Positions 49,476 to 58,087 of a stretch of 64,000 nt of DNA are shown in pieces. A program made the translations under genes and the position numbers. How positions within the stretch are numbered: position 1 is the stretch's first letter; each line of letters opens with the position of its first letter. The notes under the pieces were generated by a model. That model had not been told where the DNA came from. It saw nothing but the letters and a program-made list of their open reading frames with translations, and did not search any database. Where the stretch lies: the NCBI RefSeq assembly GCF_019884725.1, contig NZ_CP082322.1:372001-436000 (forward strand), in the 5' to 3' direction. Origin of the DNA: Leucobacter tenebrionis. GTDB taxonomy: Bacteria; Actinomycetota; Actinomycetes; Actinomycetales; Microbacteriaceae.

Positions 49476-49498
49476 CCCCGCAGCGCGATGCTGCGGGG
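49476..49498 (-). terminator. Hairpin terminator after the DUF4177-like gene
   Basis: CCCCGCAGC-gcgat-GCTGCGGGG, a perfect 9-bp stem, lies 43 bp downstream of the minus-strand gene at 49541. Its arms match those of the terminator at 56751-56789 (CCCCGCAGCA-cga-TGCTGCGGGG). Confidence 0.75.
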
Positions 49499-49540
49499 CC
49501 AGTGCTCTGCTGGTCGTGCGTCGCGCCTGCGACGCCAGGG

Positions 49541-49918
49541 TCACTCGGTGCGCTCCTCGACCTTCTGCCACACGCAGGTGTAGTACACCGTGTGCAGCGG
49601 CTGCATCGGGATCACCGACGTCGCGAGGTGCTGGAGCGTCCATCCCGCGCGGAGCTGCTCGTTCAGATCCTCATTAAATTGCTGGAGGTTCACCGACTGG
49701 GTGACTGTGGTCTTGGTCGACCGGACTCGGGTCTCCGTGCGCGGCGCGGGCACGTGGGCCGGGATCTCGCGCGAGTAGGTGACGATGTAGAGGTCGTCCC
49801 TGGGCTCGATGAGCTCGACCTTCCAGCCCTCGGCGGCGCGCTCGTTGAGCAGGCTCTCGATGCGCCAGGTCTTGGGCCGGTAGCGCTCCTGCAGGTACTC
49901 CGTCTCGTTCTTCGGCAT
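49541..49918 (-). CDS. DUF4177-like small protein (two repeats)
   Basis: A 125-aa protein with two copies of the pattern leading to a Gly-Trp (LLNERAAEGWKVELIEP and LNEQLRAGWTLQHLA) each followed by strands ending in an aromatic segment (YIVTYSRE, TVYYTCVWQK). This is the DUF4177 layout. No function is known. It is 20 bp after the lipoprotein gene. ATG at 49918; no secretion signal. Confidence 0.7.
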   Translation of the reverse strand: MPKNETEYLQERYRPKTWRIESLLNERAAEGWKVELIEPRDDLYIVTYSREIPAHVPAPRTETRVRSTKTTVTQSVNLQQFNEDLNEQLRAGWTLQHLATSVIPMQPLHTVYYTCVWQKVEERTE

Positions 49919-49938
49919 GGCTGCTGCGCGGTTCCGTC

Positions 49939-50709
49939 TCAGTCGGCGATCCAGGTGCCGGTGCTGTCGAGCCTGAAGTCGCGCACCTCGGCGGACAGCA
50001 CCGCGAGATCGCCGTTCTTCATCACGGAGACGTTCGCGACGCTGAGCGGGTAGATGTGCTTCTCGGTCTTGAGATACGGCAGCACGACCTCGACGCCCTC
50101 CACGTCGGGGTCGAACGGCTGCGCGGCGCACCTGGTGAACTGCGTGAGCCGGGTGAAGTCCTCCGACAGCCACAGGCCCGTCTCCGAAGGGTTCTCGAAG
50201 TCCGGCTCTCCGATCTGGGGCACGAACCTGGAGTCTCCGCCTACGGCCCCGTAGAGCAGCCCAGCGGGCTCCGCCGTGGTCGCAGGCCCCGAGGAGCGGT
50301 TGGGCTCGGCGTTCAGCTTCGCAGCACGTTCGTTCATCATGCCGACGAGGTCCACGCCCGGCGCGGGCTCGAAGTCGAGCCGCGCGGCGCAACGGGAGGG
50401 GTCGTCCTCGACCACGAGGCCCGTGATCGTGACCGAGCTGAACAGCCGTTCCTCCTCGTAGCCGGGCACCGTGCTCGCGAGGTCGTCCGGGATGGTGAAC
50501 GTGATCGACTGCTTCTGCGACATCGCCTCGACGCTCGTGAAGTCCCAGGTTCCCGCACCGCCGGTCTGCGCGTCGCTCGGTGCGCCGTTGTCTGGTGCAG
50601 CCCGGCTGCCGTCGCCTGGCTGCGCGCCCGAGCAGCCCGTCAGGGCGAGCAGTACGGCCGCCCCCGCAGCTGCGATCGCGATGGACTTCTTCTTGATGAT
50701 GGCGCGCAT
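49939..50709 (-). CDS. Lipoprotein of unknown function
   Basis: A 256-aa lipoprotein: basic start (MRAIIKKKS), hydrophobic core (IAIAAAGAAVLLAL) and lipobox LTGC (Cys about residue 26). The mature part begins with a Gly/Asp/Ala-rich linker, then a globular domain with a few Cys residues (RCAARLDFEP, FTRCAAQPF). Lipoproteins encoded on conjugative elements are sometimes entry-exclusion factors, but nothing here proves that. ATG at 50709 with a GAGG box. Confidence 0.75.
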   Translation of the reverse strand: MRAIIKKKSIAIAAAGAAVLLALTGCSGAQPGDGSRAAPDNGAPSDAQTGGAGTWDFTSVEAMSQKQSITFTIPDDLASTVPGYEEERLFSSVTITGLVVEDDPSRCAARLDFEPAPGVDLVGMMNERAAKLNAEPNRSSGPATTAEPAGLLYGAVGGDSRFVPQIGEPDFENPSETGLWLSEDFTRLTQFTRCAAQPFDPDVEGVEVVLPYLKTEKHIYPLSVANVSVMKNGDLAVLSAEVRDFRLDSTGTWIAD

Positions 50710-50917
50710 GGCGTTGCCTCGTTTCCTGCTCGTGCGTATCGCCTGCAGGTCGGGCCGTTGGGGGCTGGAGTCTTCCGGTGCTGGCGAAGCGACCGGGCGG
50801 TGGCTCCCGTCTCTGCTCAACGGGCATCATTTCTGCTCGTCTATGAACAGACCCTAGCGCAATAGGAACGCTTCTGTACCTGGTACGCACGCGTTCCGGT
50901 CGAAACGCTTGATAGCT

Positions 50918-51205
50918 ATGGGGGAATCTCTGAGACGCCGGCTCGGCGCGGGACTGCTTGCGCAGCGAAGGCACTGGGGCCTCACGCAGGAGCAGCTCGC
51001 CGAGAGGATCGGGGTCACACCTCGCTACCTGGCGGCGCTGGAGCGCGGCGAGCGGAACGTGACGCTCGACACCTTCGACGACTACGCGGGCCACCTGGGC
51101 GTAGACGCAGCGGGCCTGCTCGCGGGAGAGGTCAGGGAGGAGCTCCCTGCGGCGAGGCAGCGGCCTGCCGACGCGAACCCGAAGGGTCGGCGGAAGCCCA
51201 AGTAG
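50918..51205 (+). CDS. XRE-family helix-turn-helix regulator
   Basis: A 95-aa HTH_3 protein: RRHWGLTQEQLAERIGVTPRYLAALERGERNVTLDTFDDYAGHLGV is a clear Cro/CI-type HTH (about residues 17-60). The basic C-terminus (KGRRKPK) may add DNA contact. It diverges from the lipoprotein gene and is near the GGTACGTT array, which may contain its operators. ATG at 50918 is likely leaderless or weakly translated; TTG at 50909 is the alternative. Confidence 0.82.
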   Translation: MGESLRRRLGAGLLAQRRHWGLTQEQLAERIGVTPRYLAALERGERNVTLDTFDDYAGHLGVDAAGLLAGEVREELPAARQRPADANPKGRRKPK

Positions 51206-51497
51206 TCGCAGCACTGCCGGAGCGCGGATTGTTCGCGTGCAGCGAGAGCTCGCGCGGCGGCGGCCGCAGTGCGTCGATCGCGCCTGCGGCGCGGCCCTCG
51301 GGAGGCAGGCGATCCCCACCACGGGAGGCTGCTCGGGCCGCGGGAGCGGCGGCGCATGGCGCGGCTGCAGCCCAGCCGCAGCGCACCGCGAAGACCCCCT
51401 CAGCCCTCGTGCGAGCCCGCTCTGGGAGGAGGGATCCCCGCCCAGGAGGAGCTCGGACAGGGGCTGTGACAGGCGCTTCGGGAGCCTACGAGGGCAA

Positions 51498-51918
51498 AAC
51501 GTACCACTTAGAAATGCTTCGTGGTACGTTTTTTCGGCTTCGTGGTACGTTCTGGAGGCCTTCGTGGTACGTTTTTCCACTCTTTTTTACTGATTTATCA
51601 ATAAATATAGAGAGAAACGTACCAGGAGTACCACAAAATGGTGAACCATATACACGCATACGCGCACGCACACACGCACATGTAAAGACTTCAGAAATGT
51701 TGGTACTCCTGGTACGTTTTGGATGAAACCCCTGGTCAGCGTGCAGTTTAGGGGCCGAGAACGTCGTTTTTTCGTGGAACGCTAAGTGGTACGTTTTGCT
51801 CGCGGCACCCCTCCTTGCGTGCCAGAAACGTGCTGTGACCAGGAGTTTTGCCGCTTGTTCCGCGAACGCGAAACGCACCTCGAACGAGCACCGCTTCGTG
51901 GTACGTTCCTGGTACGTT
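51498..51918. repeat. GGTACGTT/AACGTACC array
   Basis: Nine exact copies of the 8-mer in 421 bp: plus orientation at 51523, 51544, 51566, 51711, 51788, 51900 and 51911, and inverted at 51498 and 51616. Many are extended to TTCGTGGTACGTT. Between the groups are an AT-rich stretch (51576-51613) and an alternating purine-pyrimidine tract (about 51650-51682, ACACGCATACGCGCACG...). The layout is like the array at 38.84-39.11 kb, but with a different motif. The rest of 51206-52409 contains no gene I can support. Confidence 0.75.
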
Positions 51919-52409
51919 CCGGTCCCAACGGGTGCTCGCACAGGGTCGCGCCGGCAGTGGTTGTGAGCGCCGCGGACGGTGCCGCCGTGGCGCACCTGCG
52001 GCCTACCTCGACGTTGAGAGACCTCATTCAGATGCGGCGGCCGTCCAGCGAGGGCGCGGAGCACTGCGCGAGCACCTCTTCGGCGCTCATGCCACTCCCC
52101 TCCGTTCTGTTTCCCCTGCCCCCGCAGAACCGCGCACAGAGCTACGTTTCTGCTCGAATACGAGCAGAAAATGCGCCTTTCCACACTATGCCGGACGCGG
52201 CAAAACTCCAGTTCAGAGGCTAGTTATTGCGTGATATACGAGTGAATCTCTGATAGGCTTGGAGGAGGCACCCCCGGGCTTTAGGAGCTCGGATCAGGGA
52301 CGACCTCCACGACACAACTCCTGACGCGACCTCATCCCATGTAGATGTCCGCTGCGCGTGCCGTATCTGATACGCGGCCCGCAGCAAGAAGCGAATAGGC
52401 GGTTGCTCT

Positions 52410-54854
52410 ATGAGTACTTTGACCACCCGCGGCCATTCGGCCGCAAAGCAGAAGCCGGGGCGCAGGGCGCTCCGCAGGATCCTCACCGGCGTGATGGTCC
52501 TCGGCCTGGGCGGCGCAGGCCTCCCCGCCGCGGCGAACGCCGCGATCCCCGACACCAACTACCCGGGCATCTTCTCCGGCTGGGACACGGTCGGCCAGAA
52601 CTACTGGAGCAACGGAGCTGTCGGACCTGACGCCCCCGCGAACGCGCCCGACGGAGGAAAGCTCCTCTCGAACACGAGCGGCACCGTCGTCGTCAGCGGC
52701 GACCTGAAGATCCCCGACGGGGCCGAGCCCGGCGACGAGATCGTCCTGAAGGCCGACACCGCGGACTACCGGGTGAAGGCGTTCAGCGGCCTGGAGATCA
52801 AGACGGCGGACGGCACGCTGGTCGCCACCGCCAAGGGAAGCAGCAGCAACGGCACCGTCACCTTCGTGCTCGCCGACAGCGTGCGGACCCTGCAGAACGT
52901 GACCGCGTCGTTCGAGTTCTCCCTGACGCCGCAGGCGACGGCCGAGAACCGCTACGGCCTGCCGGTCGACTTCGCGACCCCGAGCGGCGCCGAGCTCAGC
53001 ACGGGCGACGCGTACAACGTCCTCCGCAACGCTCCGAACATGACCGGCGTGCTCGGCGGCGCGGGCATCCTCTCCCCCGACAACGAGCTGTACGTGCAGT
53101 ACATTGCCCAGTACCGCGACGTCCGTGCCGGCAGCGAGGGCAAGCCCCTCGACCCCGCGAGCGTCAAGGTCGTCGTCCACCCGAAGACCCCGGGCATGAC
53201 CCAGATCTGCGGGCCCGGCGCGTTCTCGATCCGCTGGCTCGACGAGAACGGCCTCGCTGTCCCGACGACCGAGGTCCGCGCGGACAGCGAGTGCCAGCCC
53301 GACGGGTCGGTCATCGCGACTCTCCCCGCCGGCACCGTGGTGCCGACCGACGGCGAGCTCATCCAGGGCGTCTCCATCCGCGTGAACTACGTGGTCGACC
53401 GCCCGAGCTTCGACTACGAGGCGGACTCCGAGATCCACGGCACCACTGTCGGCTCGCCGGTGCAGGACGGGACGCAGACGGGCGACAAGTCCGGCATCTT
53501 CAACCGAGTCGTGCGCTCCGCCGCCATCGGCGGGACCGGCGACGGCGAGATCCGCTCTGCAGCGGTGACGACCGAGAAGACCCGCGTCGGCACGGGGAAG
53601 GTGCTCGTCGGCGACACCGTCGAGTACCGGATCGCGGTGAAGAACACCGAGGAGTACCGCACCGCCTACGGCGTCGTCGTGACCGACGCGCTGCCGACCG
53701 GCCTCGGGTTCGTCTCGGCCTCCGACGGCGGGAAGCTCGCGAACGGCAAGGTGACCTGGCCCGCCCAGGACATCGCCCCGGGAGAGAGCCGCGTCGTGAC
53801 CGTCAAGGCGAAGGTGCTCGACACCGTCGGCGACAGCTCGAAGAACGTCGCTGCGGTCACGGGCGAGAACATCTGCGAGACCGGCGATGCGCTCTCGAAG
53901 TGCGATGACGACGAGCTCGTCAACATCCTCAAGCCCGGAGCCGACCTCGACAAGCGCGTCGCCGATGTGGAGGACACCAACGCGAACGGCTTCGTCGGGG
54001 ACGCCGGGGACACGATCCGCTACGAGTTCGAGGTGAAGAACACCGGCAACGGCCCCCTCGACTCCGCGAAGCTGGAGGACGAGCTCCTCGGGCTCGCCGA
54101 CTACGAGGTGCTCGCCGACTCGCTGCCGAAGGGCGAGACCCGTCTCGCCGTCGAGCAGCAGGAGGGCGACTTCTCCTACGTCATCACCGAGGAGGACGGC
54201 CTCGCGGGCAGCGTGAAGAACGTCGCCACGCTCACCCCCGAGGACGCGCCGCCGACCACCGATGAGGTCGACGAGGACGCCTTCGCCCCGTCGTTCGAGT
54301 TCGAGAAGTCCGTGACGGGCGTCGAGGACACCAACGAGAACGGCATCGACGGCGACGCCGGCGACACGATCTCGTGGGGCTTCGAGGTCACCAACACCGG
54401 CAATTCTCCGATCGAGAGCGTGAAGCTCACCGACGAGATGCTCGGCATCGAGGGCCAGGAGTGCCTCGCGGAGGGCACCGTGCTCGCTCCCCACGCCGGC
54501 GACGGCGTTCCGGCCGACGAGAAGTCGACCGCGAGCTGCGAGGGCGAGTTCACGCACGTGATCACCGCAGCCGACGTCGAGGCAGGCAAGGTCGTGAACG
54601 TCGCGACCGCCACGAGCCCCGGCGCGGACGAGCAGGAGGACTCGACTGAGACCGACGTCCTGCCGTCCCCGAAGAAGCCGGACAACGGCGACCCGAAGGG
54701 CGCCGTCACCGGAGATCCGCTCGCATCGACCGGGGCCAAGGCCGGGCTGCTCGGCGGCATCGCCGCGCTGCTCACCGCGCTCGGCTTCGGGACCGCCGTG
54801 CTGCGCCGCAGGATGACGGCGGCCGACACCTCGGGCGACAGCACCGTCGCCTAG
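52410..54854 (+). CDS. DUF11-type repeat surface protein with LAxTG sorting signal
   Basis: An 814-aa protein. An N-terminal signal (about 1-45; ILTGVMVLGLGGAG) leads to a folded region (46-370), then DUF11-type repeats: one at about 385-485 (GDTVEYRIAVKNT, VTDALPTGLGFVSAS) and two further copies sharing VEDTNxNGxxGDAGDTI. The C-terminus has LASTG, a hydrophobic segment and RRR, a sortase signal of the LAxTG class known for class E sortases of actinobacteria. It differs from the LPxTG signals of the pilus island, so a different sortase is expected. A strong terminator follows. The ribosome binding site is weak. Confidence 0.82.
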   Translation: MSTLTTRGHSAAKQKPGRRALRRILTGVMVLGLGGAGLPAAANAAIPDTNYPGIFSGWDTVGQNYWSNGAVGPDAPANAPDGGKLLSNTSGTVVVSGDLKIPDGAEPGDEIVLKADTADYRVKAFSGLEIKTADGTLVATAKGSSSNGTVTFVLADSVRTLQNVTASFEFSLTPQATAENRYGLPVDFATPSGAELSTGDAYNVLRNAPNMTGVLGGAGILSPDNELYVQYIAQYRDVRAGSEGKPLDPASVKVVVHPKTPGMTQICGPGAFSIRWLDENGLAVPTTEVRADSECQPDGSVIATLPAGTVVPTDGELIQGVSIRVNYVVDRPSFDYEADSEIHGTTVGSPVQDGTQTGDKSGIFNRVVRSAAIGGTGDGEIRSAAVTTEKTRVGTGKVLVGDTVEYRIAVKNTEEYRTAYGVVVTDALPTGLGFVSASDGGKLANGKVTWPAQDIAPGESRVVTVKAKVLDTVGDSSKNVAAVTGENICETGDALSKCDDDELVNILKPGADLDKRVADVEDTNANGFVGDAGDTIRYEFEVKNTGNGPLDSAKLEDELLGLADYEVLADSLPKGETRLAVEQQEGDFSYVITEEDGLAGSVKNVATLTPEDAPPTTDEVDEDAFAPSFEFEKSVTGVEDTNENGIDGDAGDTISWGFEVTNTGNSPIESVKLTDEMLGIEGQECLAEGTVLAPHAGDGVPADEKSTASCEGEFTHVITAADVEAGKVVNVATATSPGADEQEDSTETDVLPSPKKPDNGDPKGAVTGDPLASTGAKAGLLGGIAALLTALGFGTAVLRRRMTAADTSGDSTVA

Positions 54855-54862
54855 TTCGCGCA

Positions 54863-54897
54863 CTGGAAGGGGCGGCCTCTAGGGCCGCCCCTTCCAG
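54863..54897 (+). terminator. Terminator after the DUF11 surface protein
   Basis: A perfect 15-bp stem (CTGGAAGGGGCGGCC and its complement, loop TCTAG) lies 8 bp after the stop. Confidence 0.88.
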
Positions 54898-55025
54898 CAT
54901 ATCCGCCGAGCGCAGCGCGCAAAGCCACGGGCCGCCGCAGGCGGCCCCGGGAGACATGCCGACGGGCGGTCAGCGCTCGTCCCAGACACCGGGCGCGCGC
55001 AGCGCGCATCACCAAGGAGTGACCA

Positions 55026-56729
55026 ATGAGCATCAACACCGGACCCGCACGGGTCCTCAAGGCGTGCACGGCGACCTGCCTCGCAGTGCTCCTCGCCGCG
55101 ACCGCGATCCCGCAGGCGGCGCACGCCTCCCCGCCCGCGCCTCAGGCAGGGGTCGTCTTCACCACGCCCGCGGAAGGCCCCGACGAGGCGCTCGACCAGG
55201 GCATCGCCCTGGAGGACCAGCCCTCCGACGCGAGCGACGCAATCACGCCGCGGCAGCTGGGCGCACTCCTCGCGGCGGGCCCCCAGGCGCTCGCCGCCAA
55301 GGCGACCGCGCCGCCGTCGAAGCCCGACTACGCCTCTGCCGGCAGGCTCGCGGTCTCGCTGAGCTTCCCGCTCTACGGCACCGGCACCGCGTACGGGAAG
55401 AAGAGCCACCCGGACTCGTTCACCGGCGGAGGCTCGCTCGACCGCCCCCGCGTGCACAAGTCGTACCAGCAGGCACGCACCCGCGCGGTGGGCCTCACGA
55501 AGGGCACCGGCAACATCTCGATGCCCCGGGACGACCGCTATTGGGCGAACTGCAGCTCGTTCACGGCGACGGTCGTCAACAACACGCTGGACCCGTCGTT
55601 CCCGTCGAACCTCACCCTCAACCAGTGGCACTACGTCACCAAGCCGCAGAACGGGTGGAAGAAGATCGGCACGACCGCTGACTACCGTCCGCAGGACTAC
55701 AAGGCGGGCGACATCTTCCTCACCCGTCCGTTCAAGCTCGCGAACGGCAAGGCCTCGGGCCACACGTTCATGTGGGTCGGCGACCACGGCGGCCTGAAGG
55801 AGGTCGTCGCCGAGGCGTCCTACGGCGGCGAGGGGTCGAAGACCGCGAGGATGCCCGCGCTTCACGTGAACGCCCTGAAGACCGAGAAGGACCGCACCGG
55901 ACGCAGCTACGACGTCTGGCGCTTCGTCGGCAAGCCGGAGCCGACGGCGAAGACCGCCGTCGCAGGCACCATCGACTGGAACCGCGACGGAAGGGCAGAC
56001 ATCGTCTCAGCGCACAGCAGCGGCCTGCTCTACGTCTACCCGAGCAACGGCAAGGGCGGGTTCGCGGCGCGCAAGGTCATCGGCAACGGTGGCTGGCAGA
56101 ACATGCGCATCGTGACCGTCGGCGACGTGGGCGGCGACGAGTACATGGACCTCGTCGCGATGGACAAGCGCGACGGGAAGCTGTACTTCTACCCAGGCAG
56201 GAGCAATGGTCTGTTCGGCTCGCGCACGCTGATCGGCACCGGCTTCAAGTCCATCCGCGATCTGGTGTCGCCCGGCGACATCAGCGGCGACGGCATCGCC
56301 GACCTGGTCGGAGTCGGCAAGGGAGACCATGCCCTCTACTCGTGGACCCTGAGCAAGAGCGGCAAGATCACGAGCAAGAAGAAGCACTACTCCGGCTGGA
56401 AGGGCTGGAGCCCGGTCGGAGGCAGCGACATCATCGGCAACGGCATGGCCGACCTCATCGTGAGGAGTCCCGGGGGCGCTCTGTACGCGTACCCGAGCAA
56501 CCACCGGAACGTGGGCTTCCCCTCCGAGTCGCGCACGCTGATCGGCACCGGCGGCTGGTCGCCGTACCTGGTGAACAGCGTAGGCGACTTCTCCGGGGAC
56601 GGCCGGGCCGACGTCATCGCCCGGGACAAGGCCGGGAGGCTCTGGCTGTACCCAGGAAAGGACGGCGGCTCGCTCGGCTCCCGTGTCCAGATCGGCACGG
56701 GCTGGAACAGCATGCAGCAGATCGGCTAG
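55026..56729 (+). CDS. Secreted NlpC/P60-like peptidase with FG-GAP/VCBS repeats
   Basis: A 567-aa secreted protein. Signal peptide (about 1-34), a linker, then a Cys-peptidase-like domain with RYWANCSSFTATVV (Cys176) and KASGHTFMWVGDHG (His246), the Cys/His order of NlpC/P60 and CHAP enzymes that cut peptidoglycan or amides. Residues about 318-567 carry five FG-GAP-like calcium motifs (DWNRDGRAD, DVGGDEYMD, DISGDGIAD, DIIGNGMAD, DFSGDGRAD). The AAGGAGTG box before the ATG is strong. A cell-wall remodelling role during surface display or transfer is plausible. The catalytic assignment is moderate. Confidence 0.75.
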   Translation: MSINTGPARVLKACTATCLAVLLAATAIPQAAHASPPAPQAGVVFTTPAEGPDEALDQGIALEDQPSDASDAITPRQLGALLAAGPQALAAKATAPPSKPDYASAGRLAVSLSFPLYGTGTAYGKKSHPDSFTGGGSLDRPRVHKSYQQARTRAVGLTKGTGNISMPRDDRYWANCSSFTATVVNNTLDPSFPSNLTLNQWHYVTKPQNGWKKIGTTADYRPQDYKAGDIFLTRPFKLANGKASGHTFMWVGDHGGLKEVVAEASYGGEGSKTARMPALHVNALKTEKDRTGRSYDVWRFVGKPEPTAKTAVAGTIDWNRDGRADIVSAHSSGLLYVYPSNGKGGFAARKVIGNGGWQNMRIVTVGDVGGDEYMDLVAMDKRDGKLYFYPGRSNGLFGSRTLIGTGFKSIRDLVSPGDISGDGIADLVGVGKGDHALYSWTLSKSGKITSKKKHYSGWKGWSPVGGSDIIGNGMADLIVRSPGGALYAYPSNHRNVGFPSESRTLIGTGGWSPYLVNSVGDFSGDGRADVIARDKAGRLWLYPGKDGGSLGSRVQIGTGWNSMQQIG

Positions 56730-56750
56730 TCGAGCCAGCGTCAACAGGAC

Positions 56751-56789
56751 AGAGAGATCCCCGCAGCACGATGCTGCGGGGATCTCTCT
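56751..56789. terminator. Long perfect hairpin terminator
   Basis: A perfect 18-bp stem (AGAGAGATCCCCGCAGCA and its complement, loop CGA) lies between the convergent genes at 56729 and 56818, so it can serve both. Confidence 0.88.
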
Positions 56790-56817
56790 GTTCTCTCTCT
56801 GGTACTTCGCGCTGCGC

Positions 56818-57099
56818 TCACGCGGCCGGGAACCGTGACGCGAAGTCGCTGACATGCAGCCTCAGCATCGCCGCTATCTCGCTGTCGCCGTGCCCCGTCG
56901 CGCGGGCCTCGGCGACCACCGCCTTCCTGCACGCGTGCACCTGGGCCTGGACGGCCCCCAGGAGGCGCAGCAGGTCCTCGACGGACACAGACAGCAGCGA
57001 CGCCCTCTCCGAGGCGGAGACGAGCTCCTGGAGCTCGGCCTGCTTGCGCCTCATGGAGAGCTCTTGAGACCGTGTGCCACGGTCGAGCAGGACGCTCAT
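56818..57099 (-). CDS. Small helical HTH-like protein
   Basis: A 93-aa protein: MSVLLDRGTRSQELSMRRKQ at the start, then a long helix (LQELVSASERASLLSVSVEDLLRLLGAVQAQVHACRKAVVAEARATG) and a final HTH-like piece (HGDSEIAAMLRLHVSDFASRF). It overlaps the gene upstream by 4 bp (ATGA). It may be a small regulator of the ardA operon. No named family. Confidence 0.65.
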   Translation of the reverse strand: MSVLLDRGTRSQELSMRRKQAELQELVSASERASLLSVSVEDLLRLLGAVQAQVHACRKAVVAEARATGHGDSEIAAMLRLHVSDFASRFPAA

Positions 57100-57299
57100 C
57101 GGACATCTCCTCTGTCAGAGGGAGAACCCGTAGTGGACAGCACAGTCTCCATCGCGCAGGCGCCGTGCTCGGGGCAGATCCTGATCCGGTGCACGCCGAG
57201 GTCCGGGAAGAACAGCAGCTCCCGGTGGCACAGGCGTGGCGGGTCGCAGTCGAGGCAGAAGCGCATCCACTTCTCGTCGCTGATCTCACGCGCGCTCAT
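57096..57299 (-). CDS. Small Cys-rich protein (possible zinc binding)
   Basis: A 67-aa protein with Cys/His clusters (FCLDCDPPRLCHRE and RICPEHGACAME) that could bind zinc. It overlaps ardA (TGATG) and the next gene (ATGA). This tight coupling supports that it is real. Function unknown. Confidence 0.65.
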   Translation of the reverse strand: MSAREISDEKWMRFCLDCDPPRLCHRELLFFPDLGVHRIRICPEHGACAMETVLSTTGSPSDRGDVR

Positions 57300-57832
57300 C
57301 AGCAGCTCCTGAAGACGTGGACGCCGGTGTCGGCATCGACGACGCTGTAGTCGAACCGCTGGTCTCGGGTCCAGCTGTCCCAGTCGAAGTAGGTCGCGAT
57401 CTCCTCGGGCACGTCGCGCAGCAGTCCGACGTCGTCGGCGAGCTGGCGCGCGTAGTCGTCGAACGAGTCCCAGCGACCGCAGTAGCGTTCCTCGAAATCT
57501 GAGGTGCACGGCAGCTCGCCTGTGCCCTCTGCGACGTAGTCGCCTGAGGCGACCCACGCGTAGAGGGCATCTCGCTGGTGATCGTCGACCTCGTCGAAGA
57601 CCCTGCCCCACTCGGCGGCCTCGTGGGGGCTCATCTCGCGGCGCACGGGGATGTTCTCGATGTCGAAGCACCAGAGCTCCTCATGGGAACTCTGGCGGCC
57701 GTGCACGTCGGCTGTGCTCACCTCAGCTGCGTCGGTGGCGTCGTGCCAGTCGCCGACGAGCCTGCCAGCGTTGTAGCAGGCCAGGCAGCCGATCCAGACG
57801 CGGGGTGTGATCGTCTCGGTGGCAGTGGTCAT
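57299..57832 (-). CDS. ardA: Antirestriction protein ArdA
   Basis: A 177-aa acidic protein (theoretical charge strongly negative, many Asp/Glu) matching ArdA throughout: TPRVWIGCLACYNAGRLVGDWHDA, HEELWCFDIENIPVRREMSPHEA, and a final FDYSVVDADTGVHVF. ArdA mimics DNA and blocks type I restriction enzymes, protecting incoming DNA during transfer. ATG at 57832 has a GAGGAGG box. It is divergent from the adjacent type III system; it is not expected to act on type III enzymes, so it should not harm the element's own system. Confidence 0.9.
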   Translation of the reverse strand: MTTATETITPRVWIGCLACYNAGRLVGDWHDATDAAEVSTADVHGRQSSHEELWCFDIENIPVRREMSPHEAAEWGRVFDEVDDHQRDALYAWVASGDYVAEGTGELPCTSDFEERYCGRWDSFDDYARQLADDVGLLRDVPEEIATYFDWDSWTRDQRFDYSVVDADTGVHVFRSC

Positions 57833-58037
57833 GGTGTCCTCCTCGTCAGGATGCTCGGATCGGGAGGCAGCACCGGCGGCAGGCAGTCGTGCTCTGTGAA
57901 TCGACGCGGTTACGCCGCCTGGTGCTGCTCCCGGAAGAGATCCCGGCCCGGCGGGAGCCGGGCGAGACGAACATGCCCGGAGCGGAACGCCCTTCGCGCT
58001 CCTGCTCGTCAATCAGTAGGATCAGAGAGAGTCCGCG

Positions 58038-58051
58038 TTGCGCACGCGCAA
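58038..58051. promoter_or_regulatory. Palindrome before the mod gene
   Basis: TTGCGC-AC-GCGCAA, 37 bp upstream of the Mod start, lies in the ardA/mod divergent region (57833-58087). It may be an operator; evidence is the symmetry only. Confidence 0.35.
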
Positions 58052-58087
58052 TAGCGGGCTCTTTCGTCTTGCCAGAAAGGGGTGCCG

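Noticed and set aside
50821..51580. Minus-strand reading frame extending through the GGTACGTT array toward the DUF4177-like gene
   Set aside because: It is low complexity and crosses the XRE gene; only the 49541-49918 part, with its own ATG, is supported.
52332..54863. 843-aa minus-strand frame
   Set aside because: Reverse shadow of the DUF11 surface protein; Arg/Val/Asp-rich without domains.
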